This document shows, in pieces, positions 30,629 to 37,494 of a stretch of DNA of 42,124 bases; within the stretch, counting starts at the first letter, position 1, and each line of letters opens with the position of its first letter. The translations under genes and the position numbers were made by a program. A model generated the notes under the pieces. The model was not told the origin of the DNA, did no database searches, and saw only the letters and a list, made by a program, of their open reading frames with translations. The stretch lies in IMG/VR virus record IMGVR_UViG_3300042554_001816, positions 1 through 42,124 of that record, one strand, 5' to 3'. The stretch comes from a virus.

Positions 30629-33042
30629 CACTCCCACATCCGTGCGGCTTCCTGCATCAGCTGCTCCAGCTCAGCCTCTGATCGCTGTTCCCCCCTTGGG
30701 GATACCTCCAAAACCTGTCCCACCTGACCAGATCCACTGGTGTCACTGGTTTCTGGGGTGGGACACGTAGGGGCGGTGTCCCAGCTTGTCCCATCTCTCT
30801 TCCCCGAAGGTGGGACAAGGTGGGACACGTCAACAGGCTGTCCCACCTTACTTTCCAGTCCCTGACTAGGTTTTTCATAGGTGGGACACATATTCACACA
30901 CATATCACGCGAGGCAGAAACAGCCTGGAACAAGTGAGCCTGCCCCCCAGTTCCAGCGGTACTACCCCCCACCTCAATCAACCCCCTCGAAACGAGCCTC
31001 TGGAGCGCCTTACGGATGGCGGTGACACTTCCACCGCACAAGGGGTCCGCAGCCAGGTCAGCGCGGCTCAGAGCGCGGGGATACGCAGCCCTAAGGCGCT
31101 GGAGCACCCGGTCCACGATCGACGCCGGACTGGCGCTGTCGCCATCCAGCTCCACGTAGTCCGCCAGCGAGAACGTCAGATCGTTCTCCAGCTTCATCAG
31201 CAGCTTGGAACCGTCCCGCCCCGCCCGAGACTTCTCCACGGTGATGAGGCGGGTGTTGCCCCCCAGTTGCTCCAGCTGGCGCTTGTCGGGCCTCCGAAGG
31301 CCCCAGCACTCGTCGCAGGCATCCCTGATCGCTGTGCTGCCCCTGAACCCGCCGGTCTTGTTCGCGTGGTGGATCAGCAGGATCGTGCAAGCCGGGAACG
31401 TCCGCCCGTTGTTGTTCGCCAGCCAATAAATCGGACTCGCAAACTCCTTCTTGTTCTCATCAAACGCCGACCCCCTACTGCACCCCGTAATCGAGTCGAT
31501 GATCACCAACTTCGGCTGGTGCCTCTCAATCAACTTCACAAAGCGGTAATACCAGTTCAAATCCCACCCCATCACCACCGTCACCGGATCCTCCGACTGG
31601 AACTCCAGATCCCGCAGCTGCTGCTGAACCTGCACCTCGCTCTGGTCGCCATTCAGGATCAGCACCGCCCCCTTCTGCACTGGAACCAGATCACCCCGCA
31701 CGGAGAACGGAATCCCCCTTGCCACATGCTTGGCAATCGTCCACGCCGACATGGACTTGCCATCCCCACCAGCCCCGTGGATCATCACGGTCCCCGGGCA
31801 CGGCAACAGATCCGGGATCAGATACTCAAACTTCAAATCCTTCTCCAGCAGCCTGCTCATCGCCATCTCGTCATCCTGCTGCTCAAACTGCATCTGAGCG
31901 ATCAGCAACCGCTCCAGAGCCCCAGCATCCCTGTACCCAGCTTCCAACGCCAGCACATTCATGGCATGTGCCGCCTCTGCCGGGTTTTGAATCTGCTGGA
32001 TCTCCTTCGCCCGCTTAATCACCTCGGCATAAGTGATAACAACCTGCCGAATCCTGGTGACGTTATCGGCCTCCACCTCAGCCACAACTTTCCGCAGATC
32101 CTCAGAAAGCCACAGCCTTCCGGGCATCTGCTGGTCCGCCAGCCAGAACAGCGAGCCCAGACTCACCGCCCCCTTCCGAAAACTCTTCCACACCTCCTCG
32201 CAAGGGTTCCCATCCACCCAATCCTGAGAAAACTCTGGATCTTCCGCCGACCACGCCGACCACAAGGTCAAGCCAAGGTCAGTCGGCAACTCCGAGTGGA
32301 TCGCCATGCCCACCTTCACCCAATGGTCCCGACTCCCGGCCCCCTGCCCCGGAATCACCATCAGCGCCGACTGCACAATCTCAGCCACCTCAGCGGGGTC
32401 TCGATCCGAGAAATCCAGCGCCTTCCGGTTCTTGATGAACCCGCCATCAGCCACTTCCTTCCCGGCGTGATCGCGCATCTCCGCCAGCAACCACCCTGGA
32501 GCCTCTGGAATGGCCTCCAGATCCCCCTCAAACCCATAGAACCCCTCCGGCGCCTTCCCATCACTGGAGCCCGGATAAGCCCCGTACAGGACGCCCTGGC
32601 GCCCCCACAGCACCTCATACCCCGCCCCGGTATCCGACAACCCAAAGCCCTTTACAACGCCCCACAGAGCCTCTGGGACGCGAAACAGGTACTTCGCCGC
32701 ATTGGCCTTGGTCGAAGTAACGACTGGAGCACCCTCCAGCGTCTCCCCCCACTTCTTTTTCAGCCTGGAGAGGTTGCGATCCACGTCAAGAATCACCAGC
32801 CCCCCACTCCGGGCACCAGTGAACGCCCCCACCGCCCGAAACACCTCCGGCCTCCGCTCGACCTGGAGCGCCACATCCGCCGGCCCCATGACCGTGTGGT
32901 GCGACTTCTCCAGCGGCGTCTTGCCTTTTGAAATTTTCCCGGACTGGATCGCCGCCCCCTGCCTGTAGATCGGCGCATACGCGATCCCAGCAGGCAGCTG
33001 GCGCACAAACGCCAACAGCTCCTGCGTCTTAGCTTGCGACAT
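30628..33042 (-). CDS. Primase-helicase (Prim-Pol + RepA-like ATPase)
   Basis: The protein is 804 aa. Residues about 1-190 look like a primase-polymerase domain: acidic pair in 'GLVILDVD' (82-88) and 'YEVLWGRQGVLYGAYPG' (142-158). A PriCT-like helical module spans about 215-305. The ATPase has Walker A 'HGAGGDGKS' (422-430), Walker B 'KLVIIDS' (511-517) and 'LLIHHANK' (555-562), as in RepA/RecA-type hexameric helicases. A winged helix lies at about 640-693 and a Ser/Thr/Gly/Pro-rich tail at about 700-790. It opens and primes the replication fork. The tail is encoded by DNA carrying eight TGTCCCA-type repeats. Confidence 0.88.
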   Translation of the reverse strand: MSQAKTQELLAFVRQLPAGIAYAPIYRQGAAIQSGKISKGKTPLEKSHHTVMGPADVALQVERRPEVFRAVGAFTGARSGGLVILDVDRNLSRLKKKWGETLEGAPVVTSTKANAAKYLFRVPEALWGVVKGFGLSDTGAGYEVLWGRQGVLYGAYPGSSDGKAPEGFYGFEGDLEAIPEAPGWLLAEMRDHAGKEVADGGFIKNRKALDFSDRDPAEVAEIVQSALMVIPGQGAGSRDHWVKVGMAIHSELPTDLGLTLWSAWSAEDPEFSQDWVDGNPCEEVWKSFRKGAVSLGSLFWLADQQMPGRLWLSEDLRKVVAEVEADNVTRIRQVVITYAEVIKRAKEIQQIQNPAEAAHAMNVLALEAGYRDAGALERLLIAQMQFEQQDDEMAMSRLLEKDLKFEYLIPDLLPCPGTVMIHGAGGDGKSMSAWTIAKHVARGIPFSVRGDLVPVQKGAVLILNGDQSEVQVQQQLRDLEFQSEDPVTVVMGWDLNWYYRFVKLIERHQPKLVIIDSITGCSRGSAFDENKKEFASPIYWLANNNGRTFPACTILLIHHANKTGGFRGSTAIRDACDECWGLRRPDKRQLEQLGGNTRLITVEKSRAGRDGSKLLMKLENDLTFSLADYVELDGDSASPASIVDRVLQRLRAAYPRALSRADLAADPLCGGSVTAIRKALQRLVSRGLIEVGGSTAGTGGQAHLFQAVSASRDMCVNMCPTYEKPSQGLESKVGQPVDVSHLVPPSGKRDGTSWDTAPTCPTPETSDTSGSGQVGQVLEVSPRGEQRSEAELEQLMQEAARMWE
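30716..30889. repeat. Iteron-like array of TGTCCCA / TGGGACA (8 copies)
   Basis: Core copies start at 30716, 30777, 30787 and 30839 (TGTCCCA) and at 30759, 30811, 30821 and 30882 (TGGGACA), within the end of the primase-helicase gene. Several extend to GTGGGACAC or TGTCCCACC. They fall in different codon phases, so coding does not explain them. Placement in the DNA for a disordered linker recalls the lambda origin inside gene O. Confidence 0.75.
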
Positions 33043-33130
33043 GTTAGAGTCTCACACGAGAATGTTCCTGTGCCCCGGCCGGTCGCCCGAGCTGGGGCAT
33101 TTTCTCAGCGTAGCCCCCCGCCCAACCCCG

Positions 33131-33139
33131 TGCTACTGT
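33131..33139 (+). promoter_or_regulatory. Extended -10 promoter TGCTACTGT for the SSB-like gene
   Basis: The TGn-TACTGT arrangement lies 44 bases before the ATG at 33184, in the divergent gap between primase-helicase and the SSB-like gene. The same nonamer occurs on the minus strand at 35966-35974. No clear -35 box. Confidence 0.4.
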
Positions 33140-33180
33140 TACAGGGTTGCCGACACCGGCGACCACATCACCCTGTAACA
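33137..33180. promoter_or_regulatory. Perfect 11-bp inverted repeat before the SSB-like gene
   Basis: TGTTACAGGGT (33137-33147) and ACCCTGTAACA (33170-33180) are exact reverse complements, separated by 22 bases that contain a nested GCCG-ACAC-CGGC hairpin. The right arm ends three bases before the ATG. It could be an operator over the promoter, an RNA structure masking translation initiation, or part of an origin. Confidence 0.7.
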
Positions 33181-33183
33181 CCA

Positions 33184-33768
33184 ATGGGATTCCTCTCCAA
33201 AAACGCCTCAGCCACCGTCTCCAGCACTGGCACCGGCGGCGGCTACCTGCAAGTCTCCAAACTCCCCGACGGCGGCAGCGTCCGCTTCGCCCTCCTCTCC
33301 GACGAACCCCTGGAGTTCTACGAAACCTGGGGCACCAGCTCCGACGGCAAATCCAAGCCGTTCCGCTTTTCATACGAACCCACCTACGAGGACGTGGTGG
33401 CTGAGATGGGCGACTTCGAGCCCCGCGAAGGCCGTGGCGGCCCCGGCACCGCCGACATCAAATTTGCCATAGCTGTTCCTTGCTATTCATTTGATGCTGG
33501 CGCCGTCCAAGTCCTGAGCCTCACGCAGAAGTCCATCCTCAAGGAGCTGGACGCAATCAGCCAAATCCCGGAGTATTCCGAACTTCTGGAATGGGACTTC
33601 CAACTCAGCAAAAAGGGCTCGGGCCTCCTGACTGAGTACACCCTGCGCCCAGTCCCCCGCAAGAAAGGCGCCCAAGAACACATCGACGCAGCCTGGCTGG
33701 AGGCCAAATCCAACGGCTTCGAGATCGACCGCCTCCTCACAGGCGGGAACCCATTCAAGGCTGCCTGA
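33184..33768 (+). CDS. Putative single-stranded DNA-binding protein
   Basis: The protein is 194 aa from ATG 33184; no Shine-Dalgarno is visible. The N-terminus 'GFLSKNASATVSSTGTGGGY' is Ser/Gly rich; then 'LPDGGSVRFALLSDEPLEFY' begins a beta-rich domain, with 'FRFSYEPTYEDVVAEMGDFE' and 'AIAVPCYSFDAGAVQVLSLT'. This layout resembles phage ssDNA-binding proteins of the gp32-like type, and it lies opposite the primase-helicase and next to an exonuclease. The family match is from memory and tentative. A terminator follows. Confidence 0.5.
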   Translation: MGFLSKNASATVSSTGTGGGYLQVSKLPDGGSVRFALLSDEPLEFYETWGTSSDGKSKPFRFSYEPTYEDVVAEMGDFEPREGRGGPGTADIKFAIAVPCYSFDAGAVQVLSLTQKSILKELDAISQIPEYSELLEWDFQLSKKGSGLLTEYTLRPVPRKKGAQEHIDAAWLEAKSNGFEIDRLLTGGNPFKAA

Positions 33769-33798
33769 TACGAACACGTCCGTATGTTGTACGGACAC

Positions 33799-33821
33799 GC
33801 CCCCTTCACCGGGGGCTTTTT
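33799..33821 (+). terminator. Rho-independent terminator after the SSB-like gene
   Basis: Stem GCCCCC/GGGGGC with loop TTCACC is followed by five T residues. A second perfect hairpin, GTCCGTA/TACGGAC (33778-33784 and 33790-33796), sits immediately upstream. Confidence 0.85.
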
Positions 33822-33872
33822 CTTGCCAGTGGCCAATTTTTAAGGTACTCTATGGTTGGGAAAGAGTACTTA

Positions 33873-34727
33873 ATGGCCTCCAATACGCAAGACACCTTAG
33901 CCTCCCTAAGACGTTGGAGACTGGAGCAAGATAACTCTGGCCCATTCAGGGTCTACCGTGATACAAAAGGCACGGTCTACCACTCCGTTACTCACATACT
34001 CAAAGAAACCAGCGACAAGAGCGGACTGGAGCGCTGGGAAGCCCGCCTCGGCCCCACTGAAGCTACACAACAGCGCAACGTGGCAGCCACCCGGGGCAAC
34101 ATGGCCCATTCACAGGCCGAATACCTACTCAAAACTTCACAATCGCTGGCACGTTCCACCGCAAACAAGCGCAATTCCATTCACTGGGACGCCAACGGCC
34201 TGGCCCGCATCCCCGCCCCCATCACACAGTGGGCCCTCAAAAAGGTCCGCCCAAATGTTCCCCGAGTCGGCTGGAGCGCCTCAGGTTACGCCCGCAGCTT
34301 GTCTGACTGGATCACCGAGAACGTCACCGAAATTTTCGCGTCCGAGTTCAGCATCCACCATCCAGCAGGATTTGCTGGAACCTGCGACGCCTTGGTCGGC
34401 CTCAAAAACAATGAGCTGGTGCTAGCCGACTGGAAGACCAGCGTCAGCCGCAAGACCAAACTCGACGACGAGGGCCTGGAGCGCCTCCCGCCGGGCCATT
34501 CATACATCGACCAGTGCGGCGCCTACAGCCTCGGCCTCAAGCACCTCACCGGCCTCCAGCCGACTGGAGCAGCCATCATCCTGGCCCGCCGCTGCGGCAC
34601 CCCCAACGTCCATTCAATGTCGCTCCGCGACTTAAAAGAAGCCGAGGAGTCATTCATGACTCGGGTGGAGCAGTATTTTGCCGGCCTTGTTGACAATCAG
34701 GTTGACAATGCAGCTTTGCCTAGTTGA
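33873..34727 (+). CDS. PD-(D/E)XK (Cas4/RecB-like) exonuclease
   Basis: The ATG at 33873 is preferred because GGGAAAGAG lies just upstream; ATG 33852 is possible. 284 aa. Catalytic residues fit the RecB-type core: Glu158 ('EIFASEFSIHHP'), Asp172 ('FAGTCDALVG'), Asp186-x-Lys188 ('LVLADWKTS') and the QxxxY motif at 214-218 ('DQCGAYSLGL'). 'RGNMAHSQAEYLL' (74-86) is the usual Arg-Gly-x-x-x-His element. It likely processes DNA ends for recombination or degrades host DNA. No Fe-S cysteine set is visible. It carries five CCATTCA copies. Confidence 0.85.
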   Translation: MASNTQDTLASLRRWRLEQDNSGPFRVYRDTKGTVYHSVTHILKETSDKSGLERWEARLGPTEATQQRNVAATRGNMAHSQAEYLLKTSQSLARSTANKRNSIHWDANGLARIPAPITQWALKKVRPNVPRVGWSASGYARSLSDWITENVTEIFASEFSIHHPAGFAGTCDALVGLKNNELVLADWKTSVSRKTKLDDEGLERLPPGHSYIDQCGAYSLGLKHLTGLQPTGAAIILARRCGTPNVHSMSLRDLKEAEESFMTRVEQYFAGLVDNQVDNAALPS

Positions 34728-34761
34728 CAAACTCGCAGTCAAGTCTCAACGCGAGATTCAC

Positions 34762-34770
34762 TGGTACAAT
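34762..34770 (+). promoter_or_regulatory. Extended -10 promoter TGGTACAAT for the HNH/AP2 gene
   Basis: TGG-TACAAT lies 58 bases before the ATG at 34829. A TTGACA at 34724-34729 is too far upstream to be its -35. Confidence 0.45.
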
Positions 34771-34828
34771 GGTTGCCTGAGCGTGGCTGGAACCACCTCA
34801 GGCCGGACAACCTACCATTCAGGCCGTC

Positions 34829-35314
34829 ATGTCACAGTCTAACGTACGTCCTCCCGTGGAGGATCTGTGGGAAAAGTATTCCTACAACCCATTCACTGGA
34901 GCGCTTCACCGCCGTGATAACGATCGCCCGTTGAGAGGCAATCACTGCAGTAGAAGTCACCAACTTTCCATTCATGGAACCGCACGTCATCCTTACGGTG
35001 TTGTTGTATTTGCGTGGGTAAATGGTAGGTGGCCCATTCATGGAATGGAGATAGACCACATTGACCGTAACCCATTCAATCAGCACTGGTACAACCTGCG
35101 AGAAGTTACTCGCCGGCAAAACATGCAGAACACTAGCCGTTCTCGTGGTGGAGCGTATAAAAGCGGGCGCCGCTGGTGTGCAACCATTCTTCTAAACAAT
35201 CAGGCACACCGTTTAGGTAGTTTTTCCACTGAAAAAGAGGCACGCGCAGCTTACCTAGCCGCTTGTGCCTCTAAAGGTCTGGCGTATCTGCCGGACCTTG
35301 TGCTGGCGCTCTAA
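34829..35314 (+). CDS. HNH endonuclease with AP2 DNA-binding domain
   Basis: The protein is 161 aa. The N-terminal 'LWEKYSYNPFTGALHRRDND' is the usual lead-in. The HNH core is 'GMEIDHIDRNPFNQHWYNLR' with 'EVTRRQNMQNTSRSRG', containing the Asp-His, Asn and Asn residues. 'GAYKSGRRWCATILLNNQAH' plus 'LGSFSTEKEARAAYLAACAS' is an AP2 domain. This is a standard mobile homing endonuclease. Four CCATTCA copies lie inside the gene and one in its leader, raising the question whether the motif relates to its target. Confidence 0.9.
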   Translation: MSQSNVRPPVEDLWEKYSYNPFTGALHRRDNDRPLRGNHCSRSHQLSIHGTARHPYGVVVFAWVNGRWPIHGMEIDHIDRNPFNQHWYNLREVTRRQNMQNTSRSRGGAYKSGRRWCATILLNNQAHRLGSFSTEKEARAAYLAACASKGLAYLPDLVLAL

Positions 35315-35318
35315 GTGC

Positions 35319-35735
35319 TCATGTCGTTTGCCTGGTGCGTGGTTTGCTGATGCCGGCATCCGAGCGGACCTTACGGGAGGCGCCCTTGCCTGGCTTCTGT
35401 CTGTTCGCTGGAGCTGCTGGAGAGTCGCGCGGAAAAATTCCCGTAGCCTGTGGAAAAATGTCCGGCGGAATGTCGGCCCCGCCGTTGATCCTCTGGCACT
35501 GTCGCCAGTACGGGATCAGCTCACGCCACAGCTGGATAGGACCCTCGCGACCGTGCGCAGCTTGAAGCGACAGGAGATCCTGCCAATCCGAGGCTTCCAC
35601 GCTGGAACGTTCGATCGCCCAGCGGAGATCCCGTAGGTGCCGTTTCTCTAAGCGGATCTGTTCCCGCTCCTGTTCCCTCTGTTCACGCTGGAGCGACTTG
35701 CGTTCGCGCGATGTGTTCCACTCGCCGCCAGTCAT
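35319..35735 (-). CDS. Basic coiled-coil hypothetical protein (138 aa)
   Basis: The ATG at 35735 overlaps the preceding TGA (ATGA). A long charged helix at about 8-45 ('SRERKSLQREQREQEREQIR') is followed by 'ERSSVEASDWQDLLSLQAAH', 'IQLWRELIPYWRQCQRINGG' and a basic disordered tail ('RQKPGKGASRKVRSDAGISK'). It converges with the HNH/AP2 gene. Net basic charge suggests nucleic-acid contact. No family is recognised. Confidence 0.5.
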   Translation of the reverse strand: MTGGEWNTSRERKSLQREQREQEREQIRLEKRHLRDLRWAIERSSVEASDWQDLLSLQAAHGREGPIQLWRELIPYWRQCQRINGGADIPPDIFPQATGIFPRDSPAAPANRQKPGKGASRKVRSDAGISKPRTRQTT

Positions 35736-35938
35736 GCCCGGATCTGAACGATCAGAACGGGCCGGCCTGCAGCTGTGCACATGCCACAGTCTGTGACGAT
35801 CAGCAGGCCACGGCGCTGGAGCGATCGAATGATCCTGATGGTTTCGTGATCCGATGCGACGGTGTGGCGTCCGGGATGCTGCAGGCAGAATTCGTAGTAA
35901 TACCGCTGCAGGTACCCGAGACCTTTAGGTGTGGGCAT
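35732..35938 (-). CDS. Small winged-helix-like protein (68 aa)
   Basis: The ATG at 35938 (MPTPKGLGYLQRYYYEFCLQ) is chosen because a candidate promoter lies just upstream; longer upstream reading is unlikely. 'HTVASDHETIRIIRSLQRRG' followed by 'LLIVTDCGMCTAAGRPVLIV' suggests helices plus a beta wing. It could regulate the divergent gene at 36042, with which it shares the intergenic region. Confidence 0.5.
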   Translation of the reverse strand: MPTPKGLGYLQRYYYEFCLQHPGRHTVASDHETIRIIRSLQRRGLLIVTDCGMCTAAGRPVLIVQIRA

Positions 35939-35965
35939 GGTGCCTTGGCTCGGCTGTGCTCTGTG

Positions 35966-35974
35966 ACAGTAGCA
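35966..35974 (-). promoter_or_regulatory. Extended -10 promoter TGCTACTGT on the minus strand
   Basis: On the minus strand TGC-TACTGT lies 27 bases before the ATG at 35938. Together with the + promoter at 36007 it makes a divergent promoter pair. Confidence 0.4.
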
Positions 35975-36006
35975 GCAGGCGCAACCCTTGCCAGCTGGCA
36001 CTGATC

Positions 36007-36015
36007 TGGTACAGT
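36007..36015 (+). promoter_or_regulatory. Extended -10 promoter TGGTACAGT
   Basis: TGG-TACAGT lies 26 bases before the ATG at 36042, a normal leader length. Confidence 0.45.
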
Positions 36016-36041
36016 AGCGAGGCATTGAAGCAAGCCCTGCC

Positions 36042-36887
36042 ATGCAACCAACCACACCTAAGACCAGCCCGGCCCTGCTGGAACGGATCAGCCGTCTAGA
36101 CGACTGCGCGGGACAGTGGATCCTCGACCTCCGGGACCGCGGCAATCGCGCATACGATCTGCACCATCTAAGCGCTGGTTTCAGTGCTGCCGGCTTCGGA
36201 ACGATCAAGGATCCTACGGCTGCGCTGGAGTTCTGTTGCGCTAACCGCTGGAGAGACTGCCGCCTTCTGTTCAGTGCCGACAGGTTGAACGATGATTGCT
36301 CATGGCCGGGAGGCTACAGCGCTCCGAGCATTTATCGCTCGAACGCCCGTGTCTTCCGGGATGAGTTCCGCCGCGAGCTGGAACTGGCGGACGGCGACGC
36401 GGACGGGATCAGCTTGGACATCCGGTACGTGTCCGAGGAAATGCTCGAAACGCTGGACAGCTTGGAGGGTTACCCTCTGATCAGTGAGGAAGACCACAGC
36501 GAACTGGAACTGGAACTGCAGGATGAAGCTTGGGAGAGTTGGGCAGCCGCAGATTGGCGGGCGCTTGTGCTGCAGTCGCTGGTTGATCACGCGCCCGACT
36601 CGATCGAGGATCCTGAGGATTGGGCAGAAACTGTCCTGGAGCCCGTTACGGCAGAAGCGCTGCTCGAGCTGTTCCGGGCGTGCTGCGATCAATCCTCAAC
36701 CTACTGGCAGGAAGAGTCGGACGGCGAACAGTGGATCGACCTTAAGCGTGCATCCTCTGCGCTTGATCTGGCGGACCTTAAGGATTTGACCGGGCTAGCA
36801 CTGCTGCCGGCAGATCAGGAGTGGAGGCGTGAACCGTACCCGTGGCCGGACGGATCCGCGGATCCTCTGGCGCCTGCGCTGGTTTGA
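36042..36887 (+). CDS. Highly acidic protein, possible DNA mimic (281 aa)
   Basis: It begins MQPTTPKTSPALLERISRLD. Residues 1-110 are near neutral with 'NRAYDLHHLSAGFSAAGFG'. From about 110 to the end I count about 45 Asp/Glu against 8 Lys/Arg ('SEEMLETLDSLEGYPLISEE', 'DHSELELELQDEAWESWAAA'). Surface-acidic phage proteins often mimic DNA to block restriction or CRISPR enzymes; this is an inference from composition. 'LEGYPLISEEDHSE' recalls a motif in phage proteins of unknown function. It has its own candidate promoter and lies in a GATC-dense stretch. Confidence 0.6.
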   Translation: MQPTTPKTSPALLERISRLDDCAGQWILDLRDRGNRAYDLHHLSAGFSAAGFGTIKDPTAALEFCCANRWRDCRLLFSADRLNDDCSWPGGYSAPSIYRSNARVFRDEFRRELELADGDADGISLDIRYVSEEMLETLDSLEGYPLISEEDHSELELELQDEAWESWAAADWRALVLQSLVDHAPDSIEDPEDWAETVLEPVTAEALLELFRACCDQSSTYWQEESDGEQWIDLKRASSALDLADLKDLTGLALLPADQEWRREPYPWPDGSADPLAPALV

Positions 36888-36917
36888 CGCGATCCTCGCT
36901 GCGCGCGGCTCGCAAGC

Positions 36918-36926
36918 TGCTACAGT
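36918..36926 (+). promoter_or_regulatory. Extended -10 promoter TGCTACAGT
   Basis: TGC-TACAGT lies 34 bases before the ATG at 36961, just after the acidic protein gene. Confidence 0.45.
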
Positions 36927-36960
36927 TACAAACGAGACCCCAACCCTTAGGACTCATCCC

Positions 36961-37230
36961 ATGACGACATTCGAGCACCGCTGGACTGGAACCCACGTGT
37001 CAGGCTCCACGGCCTGCGCTGTGGTGAAGTATCACGGCCCGACCAACACTCGCGGATCCCGTTGGATCGCCACCATTAAGCGTGGTGGTGGTGAAGTGTG
37101 GCGAGCGGCTGTGCCGTTCCAGGATGGGCCGCTAGTGGCTGCCGTTGCCGCGGCTCGTAAGTTCGGCGCAGACTGGACGCCTGAGACCTGCCATAGCATC
37201 GATTCTGATACGTACGCTGTGGGGTTCTGA
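36961..37230 (+). CDS. Small hypothetical protein (89 aa)
   Basis: The ATG at 36961 follows a candidate promoter; a GTG at 36829 would overlap the acidic gene and is less likely. The product reads MTTFEHRWTGTHVSGSTACA, then 'VVKYHGPTNTRGSRWIATIK' and 'AAVPFQDGPLVAAVAAARKF'. A small beta-sheet followed by a helix is likely, like a dsRBD-type or AP2-type layout, but with no clear match. It is coupled to the next gene by TGATG. Confidence 0.5.
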   Translation: MTTFEHRWTGTHVSGSTACAVVKYHGPTNTRGSRWIATIKRGGGEVWRAAVPFQDGPLVAAVAAARKFGADWTPETCHSIDSDTYAVGF

Positions 37231-37409
37231 TGCGGTACAACGTTTGGCTGCTACGTGAGGATGGTACCCCATCACCGGCGGGTCCGTCTTCTATCACCGC
37301 CTCGGGCATTGTTGACGCACAACGAATCGCCGCACGGACCCTCGCAGAATGCCAGGCCTCCGGAGTGCTCACGGGCTGGAGTATCCGTACTGTGACCGAA
37401 CGGATTTAA
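37230..37409 (+). CDS. Small hypothetical protein (59 aa)
   Basis: The ATG overlaps the preceding TGA (TGATG). The product is MRYNVWLLREDGTPSPAGPS, then 'SITASGIVDAQRIAARTLAE' and CQASGVLTGWSIRTVTERI. It looks like strand-helix-strand and ends shortly before a strong terminator, closing a short operon. No family is recognised. Confidence 0.5.
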   Translation: MRYNVWLLREDGTPSPAGPSSITASGIVDAQRIAARTLAECQASGVLTGWSIRTVTERI

Positions 37410-37431
37410 GCGGGAACCCTACCGATCAACG

Positions 37432-37456
37432 GCCCGGCCTCAGTGCCGGGCTTTTT
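37432..37456 (+). terminator. Rho-independent terminator
   Basis: A perfect 7-bp stem GCCCGGC/GCCGGGC with loop CTCAGT is followed by five T residues. It separates the accessory genes from the packaging region. Confidence 0.9.
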
Positions 37457-37494
37457 AGTGGGAGCACAGAGGGTAGCATGGGCCCATAGATTCA

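Larger units (their letters stand above)
33751..35078 (+). repeat. Dispersed array of CCATTCA (11 copies, one orientation)
   Basis: Exact copies start at 33751, 33942, 34106, 34177, 34496, 34610, 34815, 34889, 34978, 35034 and 35072; TCATTCA lies at 34650. They cross three genes and one intergenic gap and occur in all three codon phases. I saw no other exact + strand copy in the window. Two copies extend to CCATTCACTGG and two to CCATTCATGGAA. Confidence 0.8.

Noticed and set aside
30820-32931. A 703-aa open frame on the plus strand opposite the primase-helicase
   Set aside because: Composition (Arg/Pro/His/Leu rich) is typical of the antisense of a GC-rich gene; no domains, while the minus frame has full Walker and Prim-Pol motifs.
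22085-33042. CRISPR array or tRNA genes in the minus-strand block and elsewhere
   Set aside because: No regularly spaced 25-40-base repeats and no cloverleaf with a CCA-type end could be made out; the repeats present are 7-39 bases and irregular.
33034-33183. N-terminal extension of the SSB-like protein up to 33034
   Set aside because: It would translate through the promoter-like box and the inverted repeat; the ATG at 33184 starts a protein with the expected N-terminus.
34681-34770. TTGACA at 34724 as the -35 box of the promoter at 34762
   Set aside because: The spacing to TACAAT is 35 bases, twice the usual 16-18; the -10 is better explained as an extended -10.
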